The notes beneath the pieces were generated by a model. The model was given only the letters and a program-made list of their open reading frames with translations. It was not told where the DNA came from and searched no databases. Positions 25,301 through 34,239 of a stretch of 64,000 bases of DNA are shown here, in pieces; position 1 is the stretch's first letter, and each line of letters starts with the position of its first letter. The position numbers were made by a program, and so were the translations under genes. Source of the DNA: Rubripirellula lacrimiformis (GTDB lineage Bacteria > Planctomycetota > Planctomycetia > Pirellulales > Pirellulaceae); NCBI RefSeq assembly GCF_007741535.1, contig NZ_CP036525.1, positions 3,038,001 through 3,102,000 of the forward strand, given 5' to 3'.

Positions 25301-27097
25301 AATTTCCGTGGAAACCGCTATCAGTCGTCGGTGATGTCATCGGGCACCGCGTTCGGTGTGACAACAAACGGCCAACCGAACACGACCGGCGCCGAGATCA
25401 CGATCCGCGACGCAATGGACGCTGGCCGAGCGGTATCGTTCGTACTGGATTGTTCCGCATCGATGAACGACCCATTGAAAGCAGAGCTTGGGATTGCTTC
25501 GCAAAGTACCACTGCAGCGAACAAATTTGATGCCGCCCGGTCGGCGTTGTACGAGATGATGCGGCGGATGCAGCCCAGCGCAGCGCAGGTGGGATTGGTC
25601 ATGTACGGTCACCGGATGGCGATCAGCGGTGACGAGCGTTTCGCCGAAAACAACGGTCTGGTGTTGCAGAAGCGATACCATCAACGGTTCCCGTTTTCAC
25701 CGAGTATCCAGCCGTTCGAAGACGTCGAAATCGCGTTGGCGACGGGACGTTTTGATACGGTTGAACTTGAACTGGCGCGTCAACATTTGGATGCCGCAGT
25801 CCCGTGGGGGCAGACACCGTTGTACCTAGCGATTTCAAAGGCGATAGACGACGTCAGCCGATCGGGCGATGGGGTCACCAAAGACATCATTGTTGTTTCC
25901 GACGGTCGCAATTACCAATTCAACCCGACCGCCGACACCGTGTTCACTTTGGACCAACTGATCGTTCAGGCGAACGAACAGGATGTTCGAGTCCACGTGA
26001 TCGGTTTCGGTGTGCCGACGGCGGAGGCCGCCACTGCTGCATTTGAGTTCGAGACATTGGCCAGCGGCACCGGTGGTGAGTCCGTCAACGATGTGAAGGA
26101 CGCCACCGAGCTGCTTCGGCGGATGGAACAGCTTTCGTCGTCAGAGTCCTTCAAGATCAAGCTGCCCGATGGTACCGAACGTTCAGGCCGTTTCAGTGAA
26201 ACGCTCCGTTTGCCGACGGTGAAAGATATCAACACGCCGGTCTCCGTGACCATCAGCGGTGTGTCCACCGAGATTGTGATTTCGCCTGGTGATCGACTGG
26301 AATTGGTTGCCAACCAGATGCAGCACTTGCTGCGGTCACCGCCGTACTTGGCGGGGGCTCCGGTGTTTCGTCCCTTTGCGACCGCCGAGGACCATTCGGC
26401 TTCGGTCCGTATCGGCGTGGACACGCCGTTGTTGAACCAGAACGATTGCCGTTTTCGGATCTCGCTGCAACGCGGTGATCAACAGGTTTCCGATCGTCCC
26501 AAGGCCATGTGGGTCGAGATCGTTCCAGTGGATGGAGAAACCAGCGTCGATGCCGGTAGCGACCAGCGAGTCGCCTATCGAACCAGCCAATTCGAATGGC
26601 TGGCAAAGCGGCCTTGCCCGGTCGCCCAGTTCGTCTGTTTGGGGTGGCCGTCCGACGCGACCGGGTACCAGTTGAACGCGTGGTGTGTCGCAGAGTCGCC
26701 CGCGTCCGATCCAATCACGCTGGATACCGTATCAACCGAGGGTCAAATGCGCCGTCTGGCGGGATTCGACGGCGTGACTTACCAAGTTTATCGATCCGCC
26801 GACGCGATTCAGATTGGTTTTGAGTATGCCAAGTCGGATTCGGTCGATTTGGATGCGATGATGGTGGTGAACCTCAAGGATGGGGACATTGCATCGGCTG
26901 ATCATTGGTATGACGACGGTGGCAAACACAGCTTTCACGTGTTCCGATTTGCCGCAGCTGCGGACGCGGCGAAATTCGAACTTGAAACCATCGCCGATCT
27001 GAAGAAACGTTCGGTACACACGGTCGATCCAGTGCAGGGATCGATGGTTCCCAACGTTGCTACTCTATCGGCGACAACAACCAGCGGAGTGCGGTGA
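22394..27097 (+). CDS. Giant membrane-anchored protein: caspase-like region plus von Willebrand A domain
   Basis: About 1567 residues. A single N-terminal membrane helix (about residues 37-57, LLLCLIALIVIGGSFVASVL) is followed by a caspase-like region: FYVNLHGAVDDDG holds a His-Gly (His near residue 140) and VVLLLECGRLRAHW an E-C-G-R (Cys near 192), matching the spacing and order of a C14-type dyad. A long helical middle has no recognised domain. Near residue 1019 a vWA domain begins with the MIDAS motif D-C-S-A-S in VSFVLDCSASMND; further MIDAS parts follow (WGQTPLYLAISKAI, DIIVVSDGRNYQF). The C-terminal 500 residues look beta-rich. ATG 22394 is chosen; a TTG at 22373 is in frame. It lies beside the T6SS cluster on the opposite strand and shares architecture with the 1513-residue protein there. 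Protease activity is inferred, not shown. Confidence 0.75.
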   Translation: MMFLIQKPIAAISERRRLGAQRLALFGQGSGRRLGLKLLLCLIALIVIGGSFVASVLSRPVRTPILTLAGVYGPEWDLNSWVAEDLDAIGTLSQGTFSVGELPSIDQMAGGFWDQTDERIRAALAACPSDRPLTFYVNLHGAVDDDGRACWIPPNGLVADATTWFPIQDFLDHVAQLQTRDEFRPVVLLLECGRLRAHWPAGISENQFDDRLTEALASHSRSYPQSNVTILSSVSRGQRSLFSRLGDGDVFTRFVVDGLFGAADGCEPKKKADGYVDIDELHRYVRQQVGGWAQQHRGVDQTPTLHRVGSSQPFVIDRVTRRHRKASHPTPAPSKDDLQRLRTAVESVVAMRDMRPIAVDAHAWSQIQRTLHSIAQSVYGGNAVRQSSDRWYSRLERQLQSLRQEIAMRASESSHWADIEMNRSAHRIWSTIAKQPTRSTAEDMVDGVDHDKTMPVPMLYALLANGRERENRSDDKEQNLNGLGKNERSQKEFDFWRDPDLIRRVAVAQAGWLETTLGLPDGLFPAADQISTLVHDHRRRLADTILASGSPGDQTFEEVLSEFESSAKTASAALSELTLAWEIRAQSFLELPYLIQVINEVTVPSHSEHSQQDDLASIDDVMRLDTLLNQFIDQQQPWTSTLRDQIAIASKRSRDFLQHLSGARESTLMSMSGSSVQGSSLSMGAMAGTMSSANRCRLIASDPSQEMRVEEQLRQLDRELSRQPVKPLLVTSDPVGQTSEPVSDGFLAVLLGLDPDTTGDAQVRKQLRDLASLAGLDAGARHESRRVVSIIVNEHFSSVISANQKAQRQSRLASRINEVLDDFWFAPSSDGTAYFDQTSQALLTLADSETIETSDWKTARRSVNDKLIARRLASKNGLVIRASSTPSFVTLKQQSVSVSLDRSAGQGELPSGTAALSIRPSGAGSSLTNRPIAIRESGLVPAPRQTQTVASTNELTLTTQRTDHSVAEINFRGNRYQSSVMSSGTAFGVTTNGQPNTTGAEITIRDAMDAGRAVSFVLDCSASMNDPLKAELGIASQSTTAANKFDAARSALYEMMRRMQPSAAQVGLVMYGHRMAISGDERFAENNGLVLQKRYHQRFPFSPSIQPFEDVEIALATGRFDTVELELARQHLDAAVPWGQTPLYLAISKAIDDVSRSGDGVTKDIIVVSDGRNYQFNPTADTVFTLDQLIVQANEQDVRVHVIGFGVPTAEAATAAFEFETLASGTGGESVNDVKDATELLRRMEQLSSSESFKIKLPDGTERSGRFSETLRLPTVKDINTPVSVTISGVSTEIVISPGDRLELVANQMQHLLRSPPYLAGAPVFRPFATAEDHSASVRIGVDTPLLNQNDCRFRISLQRGDQQVSDRPKAMWVEIVPVDGETSVDAGSDQRVAYRTSQFEWLAKRPCPVAQFVCLGWPSDATGYQLNAWCVAESPASDPITLDTVSTEGQMRRLAGFDGVTYQVYRSADAIQIGFEYAKSDSVDLDAMMVVNLKDGDIASADHWYDDGGKHSFHVFRFAAAADAAKFELETIADLKKRSVHTVDPVQGSMVPNVATLSATTTSGVR

Positions 27098-27388
27098 ACG
27101 CGGTCGCTCGTTCGTGCGGTACTTCGATGCGAAGGAAGCAGGTCGCGATTGCCACCGCAGCCGTCTTCGGTGAATTGTTGACGGTCGATGCAAAGAAGTG
27201 GGACGTGTCCTCGCATAGAGCCCAACGTCAACGCGGACATGGTTGGAATGACTGAGGACTGATGCCGTACCGTTTGTAGGCGAGCGTTTGCATATCGAAA
27301 ACTTGGCAACTCACCGCTGGGTCCTGCACCCCTGTCCGCTACACGCCGTTCTGAACTCCCGTTGGGACGTTCTGCTTGCATGGTGTTA

Positions 27389-27697
27389 CCGTTCGTAGTA
27401 CCGGCTTCAGCCGGGATTTTGAGATCGGTTGGGGTTGATGCGCGGTCTGATTGCGGCTGAAGAGAGCGTTCAAATTAGCCGCGGAGCGGCGGCAGCTTTT
27501 TGCCGTGGGGCGTGCCCCACGGTTCGCGATGACTGACGCGATCTTGCTCTTCTCGGCCGGGCCGCCTGCAGGCGGCCCGGCCGAGAAGAGCATTGGGGGG
27601 GAAGCGAGATCCGGTGGTCGAGACCACCGGCATGATGCTTTCGCCTCTGCGAGGCTGCTGTAAGCCTGAGGCCGGCTGAAGCCGGTACTACGAACGG
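27389..27697. mobile_element. Short element with perfect 26-bp terminal inverted repeats, one internal unit
   Basis: The left end CCGTTCGTAGTACCGGCTTC (27389-27414 in full) is the exact reverse complement of 27672-27697. Inside is one 219-bp unit with three hairpins. Similarity to the neighbouring element extends about 30 bp beyond each repeat. No transposase inside, so at most a non-autonomous element. Confidence 0.75.
27547..27590. repeat. 44-bp perfect palindrome
   Basis: The segment beginning CTCTTCTCGGCCGGGCCGCC is exactly self-complementary with no loop, centred on CTGCAG. An identical palindrome occurs in the third unit at 28158-28201. Confidence 0.9.
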
Positions 27698-27776
27698 AGC
27701 GTATGAAGCGTGTGGTGACTGAGCGTTCAGCTTCGCTCGGATGTTCCGTTGGGACGTTTGGCTTGCTTGATTGTTT

Positions 27777-28527
27777 CCGTTCGTAGTACCGGCTTCAGCC
27801 GGCTTTTTTGCAGATCGGTTGGGGTTGATGCGGCGGTTTGATTGCGGCTGAAGAGAGCGTTCAAATTAGCCGCGGAGCGGCGGCAGCTTTTTGCCGTGGG
27901 GCGTGCCCCACGGTTCGCGATGACTGACGCGATCTTGCTCTTCTCGGCCGGGCCGCCTGCGAGCGGCCCCGGGCGAGAAGAGCATTGGGGGGGAAGCGAG
28001 ATCCGGTGGTCGAGACCACCGGCATGATGCTTTCGCCTCTGCGAGGCTGTTGTAAGCCTGATTACGGCTGAAGAGAGCGTTCAAATTAGCCGCGGAGCGG
28101 CGGCAGCTTTTTGCCGTGGGGCGTGCCCCACGGTTCGCGATGACTGACGCGATCTTGCTCTTCTCGGCCGGGCCGCCTGCAGGCGGCCCGGCCGAGAAGA
28201 GCATTGGGGGGGAAGCGAGATCCGGTGGTCGAGACCACCGGCATGATGCTTTCGCCTCTGCGAGGCTGTTGTAAGCCTGATTGCGGCTGAAGAGAGCGTT
28301 CAAATTAGCCGCGGAGCGGCGGCAGCTTTTTGCCGTGGGGCGTGCCCCACGGTTCGCGATGACTGACGCGATCTTGCTCTTCTCGGCCGGGCCGCCTGCG
28401 AGCGGCCCGGGCGAGAAGAGCATTGGGGGGGAAGCGAAAGTCGGTGGTCGAGACCACCGGCATGATGCTTTCGCCTCTGCGAGGCTGCTGTAAGCCTGAG
28501 GCCGGCTGAAGCCGGTACTACGAACGG
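27777..28527. mobile_element. Related element with the same 26-bp inverted repeats and three internal units
   Basis: The ends at 27777-27802 and 28502-28527 are identical to those of the element at 27389-27697. Between them are three tandem copies of the 219-bp unit (27842-28060, 28061-28280, 28281-28499). Copies 2 and 4 of the overall series share a broken palindrome (TGCGAGCGGCCC), while copies 1 and 3 keep the perfect one. Long open frames across this block (27866-28654) merely repeat one peptide and are not genes. Confidence 0.75.
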
Positions 28528-28792
28528 GGCATATGAAGCGTGTGTGGACTGAGCGTTTCCAAATCGGAATTGCGAAGTGGTTCCTGAACGGGGGCTTTTG
28601 CAGAGAGCGGCCAATCGTTGCGTCTGACGTTCGGTGGGTTGCCGCGTCCGACACGCCCGCAGCTTTGCTGACGCTGCTCGCTCACGTGCTCTTGGGAGGG
28701 CTTCGGTCGCCAGACGGACAATGGTTGCGTTGTGATTCAGCGAGCGTCTTGTCCGTCATGCGAAGGGGGCCATCGACGATGATGCTTATGCA

Positions 28793-29596
28793 CTACGGGG
28801 TCAACAGAATCTGCTGAATCAATTCGGGCGGAGGCGACTCGATGGGGAACTGATCGCCCGATGCGTCGGTGGCACAGCCACAGGCATCTGGATCGAGAGG
28901 ACCACCGCAGGCGTCCAGAGCCAGTCGTGCTAAGCGTCTTGCTTTGGAATCGGGTTCGAACCAGCAACAGGGACCGGTTTGCTGGAACACCATCCGGGTC
29001 AGTTTGCGACGAATGGGGTCGCTGCAACATCCACCGCACCCCACGTCACAACCGCGGCGAGAAATGATGACCACGTCGATCGCTGCGATGCGAACCTTCG
29101 CCGAAACGTCATCCAGCCCCGCCAGGACGGCTTCTTCGACAAGAGGGTTCGTCGTGCAATCCTCGCCTGCCAGGGCCCCCAACGCTTTGACTTTCGCTGC
29201 TTCGGCAGCCTTGGCTGCTTTCATCTTGTGGGCGGCGGCGACCGCCGGAGACGCGGAGGCGGCGTTCGCCGGGTGTGATAGAGGCAGGGTCAGTGGTTTG
29301 GGTTCCAGTGCAGGGAGAACTGCCGACGCCTTCTCGCAAGCGATCTGACCGAGCAGTACGGTTTTCCTGCACGTGCTGCGGGCGATGGTGTCAACGCCTA
29401 GGAAGCGTGGCAACGTCATCGATGATTCGGGATGCGGGATGACCAATCCGTCGGGGCCGACGGCGATCGGTGCGGTCGCTTGATGATCCAGTGCTTCCAG
29501 CGAAGCGCAGCCCGAAAAGAAGGGGACGCTGACGCAACCGACCAGCAAACACAACGGCGAGATTCGGCGAATGATCGACGGCCGTCGGGCGTTCAT
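28793..29596 (-). CDS. Lipoprotein at the distal end of the T6SS cluster
   Basis: A 267-residue protein with a lipoprotein signal (ISPLCLLVGCVSVPFFSGC, lipobox FFSGC). An Ala/Lys-rich helical middle (AAHKMKAAKAAEAAKVKAL) is followed by a HEAT-like stretch (EEAVLAGLDDVSAKVRIAAI) and a cysteine-rich segment (RRGCDVGCGGCCSDP, later GPCCWF and ACGCATD) that may bind metal or form disulphides. ATG 29596 lies just after the stop of the giant gene upstream; a TTG at 29602 overlaps that stop, so the two are translationally coupled. It is the only lipoprotein in the cluster. A TssJ-like anchoring role is speculative. Confidence 0.7.
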   Translation of the reverse strand: MNARRPSIIRRISPLCLLVGCVSVPFFSGCASLEALDHQATAPIAVGPDGLVIPHPESSMTLPRFLGVDTIARSTCRKTVLLGQIACEKASAVLPALEPKPLTLPLSHPANAASASPAVAAAHKMKAAKAAEAAKVKALGALAGEDCTTNPLVEEAVLAGLDDVSAKVRIAAIDVVIISRRGCDVGCGGCCSDPIRRKLTRMVFQQTGPCCWFEPDSKARRLARLALDACGGPLDPDACGCATDASGDQFPIESPPPELIQQILLTP

Positions 29597-29598
29597 GC

Positions 29599-32500
29599 TC
29601 AATCGATGCGGATCGTGGAGATGTTGGAAGGTTGCGGTGGTTTTACCGCAACCCGTACGCTTTTGACGTACTTCATGCCCTGGTAGAGACCTTCAAGCGT
29701 CAGTTCGTAATCGCCGGCCTGCACTTGGGGAAACACGAAGTTGCCTGCCGAGTCTGTCAGGACCTCTTGGGTTAGATTCGACGTTTGTGAGGCTTGTTCG
29801 TCTGCTTTTTCGCTCGGATTGTCTTGCTTTTCGTCCGAACTGTCCGGCTGCGGGATCTGTTTGCGAGTCAGAGCGACTTTCATTCCGGCCACCGGCCGCG
29901 TCACAAAGGCGATTTTGCCGCGAACGGCTGTGGATTCAGACTGTCGCGTAGCGATCCACTCGGATTCGCTGCGGATTTCCATCGCGATCGTCTTCACAAT
30001 GCCAAGGTTGCCTGCCGCGTCGGTTGCTTGGACCAGCAAGGTGTGTGTCCCCGCTGCCAATGCGGCCGTGGGTGCGATGATAGCCCAGTGCTGATCGCCA
30101 ACTCTTTGTCCTACCAGCGGCTTTACATCGGCGGTGAACTCCTGCTGACCGGCGGTTGCCCATCCCGCCCGGATCGACGCGGCGTCACTGAGGCCCGCAT
30201 CGTCGATCAACACTTCGACGACGACTGGTTTCCCAAGCACCGACGGCAGCGGAGACTGAATCTGAACCTCTTTGACCTTCGGAGGCAGCGAATCGAACAC
30301 CGCTGTCAACGAATTGCTCCAGATCGTCTGATCGCCACGCTGCAGGCATGCGATCAGCGGCACTCGCCGGTTGTGGACCAAGCCCACCGGGACCGACAAT
30401 GGATGCGGTTGAACCTGACTGTACAGTCCTGCGGCACCCTCTGGATTGACACCTGCCCAAATAAATTCGATGGCGGTGGGTGTGGTGACTGCGACGGAGG
30501 GTTCGTCGACAAGATACCGATCACCATTGAGGTCAAATCCCAGTGTTAGTTGATCCGAACCGTATCGAAATTGTTCGTCGCTGATGTCGACCCAAACGAT
30601 CGCATCGACCGTTTTGGCGCTCTTGGGAACAACGAACGGTTCGCGATTCGAACTCGGGATATGAATCGATACAGATGCGTTTGCATCCGATGGTGATAGC
30701 CCCAGTTCGCTGTGGTCGCCGGCGACGTGAAACACAAATGCACTTGGCCATTGGTCGGTCAGCACGCGAACGCCAAAGGCGTGACCATCGCAACCGGCGG
30801 CCGAATAGGATTTTTGAACATGCGATTTCGGGGCAACCATCATGTCGCCGCTGGCAATCACGCGTTGGTTTCGGAGGTCGAACACTTCGACATGCACCTG
30901 TGTCGCATCCGTCACCGAATCCATCGCCTGAATCGAAACATCGACCAGTTGCGAATCATGGTCGAATGAAACTTGGGGCTGGATCAGCGAAGCGGGGCGA
31001 TAGACGCGTGGACTTAGATCGATCATTTGAACGACGTCGTTTTCATCGTCGGTCACTTCGCACCACAGTGATCCCACCTTGATCGGCGGCGCAAGCGGAT
31101 CTAGCTTGGCGGCCGGAAACATGATCTTCGTCGGCTCGGATGTGTGAACGGCCAGTCCCGGGTGGACGGCAAGTTCGACGGGGGAGGTGCGAGATGAAAA
31201 CCAGCGTTGTTTTTCAACCGTGTTCATCGTCGGGGGCAGTTGGCTTGTCGGTTCTGGCCAGGCAAGTAAACGCACCTTCACGGACTTTGTTTGCGGATGC
31301 ATCGCTTGCAACCACAGATGCTGATGCCGATCTCGGTTGGCGTGCATGATCCACTGGGATGATCCCTTTGCGGTCGATGCTGTGACCGATGGATGATCAT
31401 GGCCCAGCGTCATTGCGACGATGTCCGCCAATGGCAACTGCAGCGGTATCGCCGTGCGATAGATATCGTCGTCGGTAATCCAGCGGACATTAATGGCGGC
31501 ATCTTCGTGCTGGCTGCTCTGATGAAGAAACGCGGATCGTTGAACTTCGATGGTCGCGGACGGCGTGGCCAGCGATGGCGGCGTGGAACGAGAGCGTTTT
31601 ACACGCTGTGCCGCGACGGTTTGGTAAGCTGAATCGCCCACCATTCGACTCGCAAGGGGAGTCGAGTCCTTGGACGACATGTCCACTTGCAGCCAGTCGC
31701 CATCGAACTCCACTTCCAAAATTCCTTGGCTTGGGAGATCCGAGGAGGCCTTGACCGCTACCTCGATCGAAATGCGATCCGACAAAGCCAATGATCCTCG
31801 CATCGTGACATCCAATTGATAGTCCGACTGCAACCTACGCGGTGTGCTGAGCCCCATCGCCAACGCGATCCGTTGATAGCGAGTGTTCGCGTCGGTCCAT
31901 TGTTGACGTTCCGATAGAGTCGAATCGGCGGCAAGTTCGCAGGTGTCGTTGGCCAGCGCATTTAGAATCCGCGACCATCGGATGTTTTTGGCATCGCGGG
32001 CGTTGGCGGCTGCTGTTTCGGCATTCGGTTTGTCGGTTCGCCAACCAAGATCACTGAACGATCGACGGTATTGGTCGACGCTGGAAATGATTTGGGATTC
32101 GGAATAGGACGAACTCGACAGTGCGTCGATCGCAAGTTTCGAATCGCGTTGCAGGTGGGCAAGTGATGCGTCGGAGTTTGGGGCGCCAGCCAGCAAGACT
32201 TGTGCTGCCAACGTCGATCGAGCGATTCGCGTACGGGTCGTTTCGATGAAACCGCTATCGATTCCCGTCAGCGGCGAAACGCTGGAATCTGCCGTCCACG
32301 AGTCGTCGGTTTCACTCCACTGGACCGCGTATTGCTGTTTTCGTTTCTGGATCGATTGGATCAAGGCAGTGCAGTGATGGATCGAACTGCCCGTTTGAGC
32401 TGCCAGCCAAGATTGAAGTTCGATCGTGTCGTGCAACAGTTGACAGACGCTGTCGTCGGTTGGCGTTCGTGCATGGATTGGCGATGCGACAAGCCGGGGA

Positions 32501-34140
32501 ATGTTGGAAACAATCTTTGCGCATACCTGGGTTGCTTGGTTGATCGAGCGGACATCCTGCTGCATTTTCCGATAACCCTGCAGCGCGTCCGCGGTCTGAT
32601 CGGACACAAACCTAGTGTTATTGCCGCGAACAGGACTCATCAAGCTTCGTTCAGCGTCCAGTCGATTCCATTGCAAATTTTGCCAGTCGTTGGCAAACCA
32701 CTGGCGCGGTTCCTGGTGGATTGCAAGTTCGTTGGCGATGATCCGGCACTTGATCAGGTCTTGCTTCAAGGGCCAAGGGACATCGCATGACAAAACCAAT
32801 CGTGTCCAAACAACTTCGTCCCATGTCGCGGATTGGATCAGAGGCGACGCGGCCCACTTGATAGCGTCGGATTCGGCAGCGTCGGCATTCAGCAGCGATC
32901 GCAATTGCACGATGACCTGTTGGGCTTCTTCCGTGCTGTTGGTGCCTAGGCCATCGGCTAGCATCGCTGTCGCTAACGCCAATGTCGGTGCGGTGACGTC
33001 TATCTGAATCTTGGGTTCACCAATGGGAGGTGTGGCTGCGGGTTCCGATGTCGCGATGGCGTCCGTTTTCGCGATTGGTTTGTTGTCGCTGTTCGCGGAG
33101 GGCTTCGCGTCCGCCGTTGGAACGATCGGTTGTACGGGCGACAACACGACCTGTTTCCAGGTGGATCGGTTTGTGGACGAAAAGGAATGAGTCGCGCTGG
33201 TTGCCTGTTTGCCGCCGCCGACCGGGCAGACAACATGCGACCACTCGGCGACTGAGATGATTCCGTCATGATTGGTATCAGCGGGCGGCCGAAATCCTTC
33301 GATCGCCAACTGAGTCAGTGGTGAGAGTGCCGCTGAATTGCCCGAACTTGAGTTGCCCGAAGCCAAGTTGCCCGAAGCCAAGTTGCCCGAAGCCAAGTTG
33401 CCCGAAGCCAAGTTGCCCGAAGCCAAGTTGACTGACCGCGAAGTTGGATCGTCTAGGTTCGGCTTCACCAGCGAATGGTGTGTGATGACCATCACTTTGG
33501 CGTCGTGCAACTGAGAGATCTGGCGATCGATGCAACGCGAAAAATGCCACGCGGTGATCTCAGGCAGGCGGCTGATGGAATCGCTTTCATCTTCAATCAC
33601 ATCCACCAAAATGATCGACGGAGATCTCGATTGTGCTAAACGATGGATCAGATCCGCGATGTCGAGCGTGGCTGGACGCATGCCCGATTCGGATTCCGCA
33701 GGCGAAAGAGTGGGGCGATCATCGACCACCGATGCGACACCGGTGATGTGAATGATTTTGGGCTGTTTCGAAACATCGTCCTGATCCAACAACGACGTCG
33801 AATCGGAAAACGACTGCGTCGGGAAGACTTGCGATGTCGGAACCGACCGAGCGAATGCTTGGAATGCTTCGAGTGATTGGATCGCTACGATCTGTGCCGG
33901 CAGTTTGGACCCGTCGGACGACTTTGGCGATTGGGCGGGGCCAATCGAGATCACGCTGATTTGGGGAGTGATCAGAGGTCGCCAAACAGCGAACAAGAAG
34001 ACGCCGATGATGGCCGCCATGGCCGTTGTTACGAGAATCTTGGCGCGCAGCGATGACCGTGATCTGTTCTGGACAGTTCGCCAATCCTTCAGCTTGGGAT
34101 CGGCGTTTGGAAGTTCGGTGGAGACGATACTGTTGTGCAT
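29599..34140 (-). CDS. Giant membrane-anchored protein with degenerate caspase-like region
   Basis: A 1513-residue protein with an N-terminal cytoplasmic tail and one membrane helix (residues about 33-53, ILVTTAMAAIIGVFLFAVW). Then comes a region laid out like the caspase-like part of the 22394 gene: KIIHITGVASVVDDRPTLS replaces the His-Gly loop and SIILVDVIEDESD replaces the Cys strand, so neither catalytic residue is kept. Next are pentapeptide repeats (SGNLA, five to six copies), an EF-hand-like DTNHDGIISVAEW, a long helical part, and C-terminal beta domains ending in a carboxypeptidase-regulatory-like fold (VLTDSAGNFVFPQVQAGDYE). Most of it should be periplasmic. It lies between PAAR and the terminal lipoprotein in the T6SS transcript and may be a lineage-specific structural part. 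Confidence 0.7.
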   Translation of the reverse strand: MHNSIVSTELPNADPKLKDWRTVQNRSRSSLRAKILVTTAMAAIIGVFLFAVWRPLITPQISVISIGPAQSPKSSDGSKLPAQIVAIQSLEAFQAFARSVPTSQVFPTQSFSDSTSLLDQDDVSKQPKIIHITGVASVVDDRPTLSPAESESGMRPATLDIADLIHRLAQSRSPSIILVDVIEDESDSISRLPEITAWHFSRCIDRQISQLHDAKVMVITHHSLVKPNLDDPTSRSVNLASGNLASGNLASGNLASGNLASGNSSSGNSAALSPLTQLAIEGFRPPADTNHDGIISVAEWSHVVCPVGGGKQATSATHSFSSTNRSTWKQVVLSPVQPIVPTADAKPSANSDNKPIAKTDAIATSEPAATPPIGEPKIQIDVTAPTLALATAMLADGLGTNSTEEAQQVIVQLRSLLNADAAESDAIKWAASPLIQSATWDEVVWTRLVLSCDVPWPLKQDLIKCRIIANELAIHQEPRQWFANDWQNLQWNRLDAERSLMSPVRGNNTRFVSDQTADALQGYRKMQQDVRSINQATQVCAKIVSNIPRLVASPIHARTPTDDSVCQLLHDTIELQSWLAAQTGSSIHHCTALIQSIQKRKQQYAVQWSETDDSWTADSSVSPLTGIDSGFIETTRTRIARSTLAAQVLLAGAPNSDASLAHLQRDSKLAIDALSSSSYSESQIISSVDQYRRSFSDLGWRTDKPNAETAAANARDAKNIRWSRILNALANDTCELAADSTLSERQQWTDANTRYQRIALAMGLSTPRRLQSDYQLDVTMRGSLALSDRISIEVAVKASSDLPSQGILEVEFDGDWLQVDMSSKDSTPLASRMVGDSAYQTVAAQRVKRSRSTPPSLATPSATIEVQRSAFLHQSSQHEDAAINVRWITDDDIYRTAIPLQLPLADIVAMTLGHDHPSVTASTAKGSSQWIMHANRDRHQHLWLQAMHPQTKSVKVRLLAWPEPTSQLPPTMNTVEKQRWFSSRTSPVELAVHPGLAVHTSEPTKIMFPAAKLDPLAPPIKVGSLWCEVTDDENDVVQMIDLSPRVYRPASLIQPQVSFDHDSQLVDVSIQAMDSVTDATQVHVEVFDLRNQRVIASGDMMVAPKSHVQKSYSAAGCDGHAFGVRVLTDQWPSAFVFHVAGDHSELGLSPSDANASVSIHIPSSNREPFVVPKSAKTVDAIVWVDISDEQFRYGSDQLTLGFDLNGDRYLVDEPSVAVTTPTAIEFIWAGVNPEGAAGLYSQVQPHPLSVPVGLVHNRRVPLIACLQRGDQTIWSNSLTAVFDSLPPKVKEVQIQSPLPSVLGKPVVVEVLIDDAGLSDAASIRAGWATAGQQEFTADVKPLVGQRVGDQHWAIIAPTAALAAGTHTLLVQATDAAGNLGIVKTIAMEIRSESEWIATRQSESTAVRGKIAFVTRPVAGMKVALTRKQIPQPDSSDEKQDNPSEKADEQASQTSNLTQEVLTDSAGNFVFPQVQAGDYELTLEGLYQGMKYVKSVRVAVKPPQPSNISTIRID
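33346..33435. repeat. 15-bp coding tandem repeat (SGNLA)
   Basis: AGCCAAGTTGCCCGA recurs exactly from 33361 with a 15-bp period for four copies, with one altered copy at each end. The unit is a multiple of three, so copy-number change keeps the reading frame. Confidence 0.9.
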
Positions 34141-34239
34141 CCGGTTATGCCGTATGTTTTCTTTGCCAGCCCCGCCAAGGGCATCTGCATTGTTTGGTAC
34201 ACGTCGCAGCGATCGACGCGGTCTGCTTCCCTGCCATCG

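Noticed and set aside
27389-28527. CRISPR array
   Set aside because: The units are about 219 bp and directly adjacent, with no short repeat/unique spacer alternation and no cas genes.
27866-28654. A 262-codon minus-strand frame across the repeat block
   Set aside because: It merely reads the 219-bp units three times; the peptide repeats and has no independent support.
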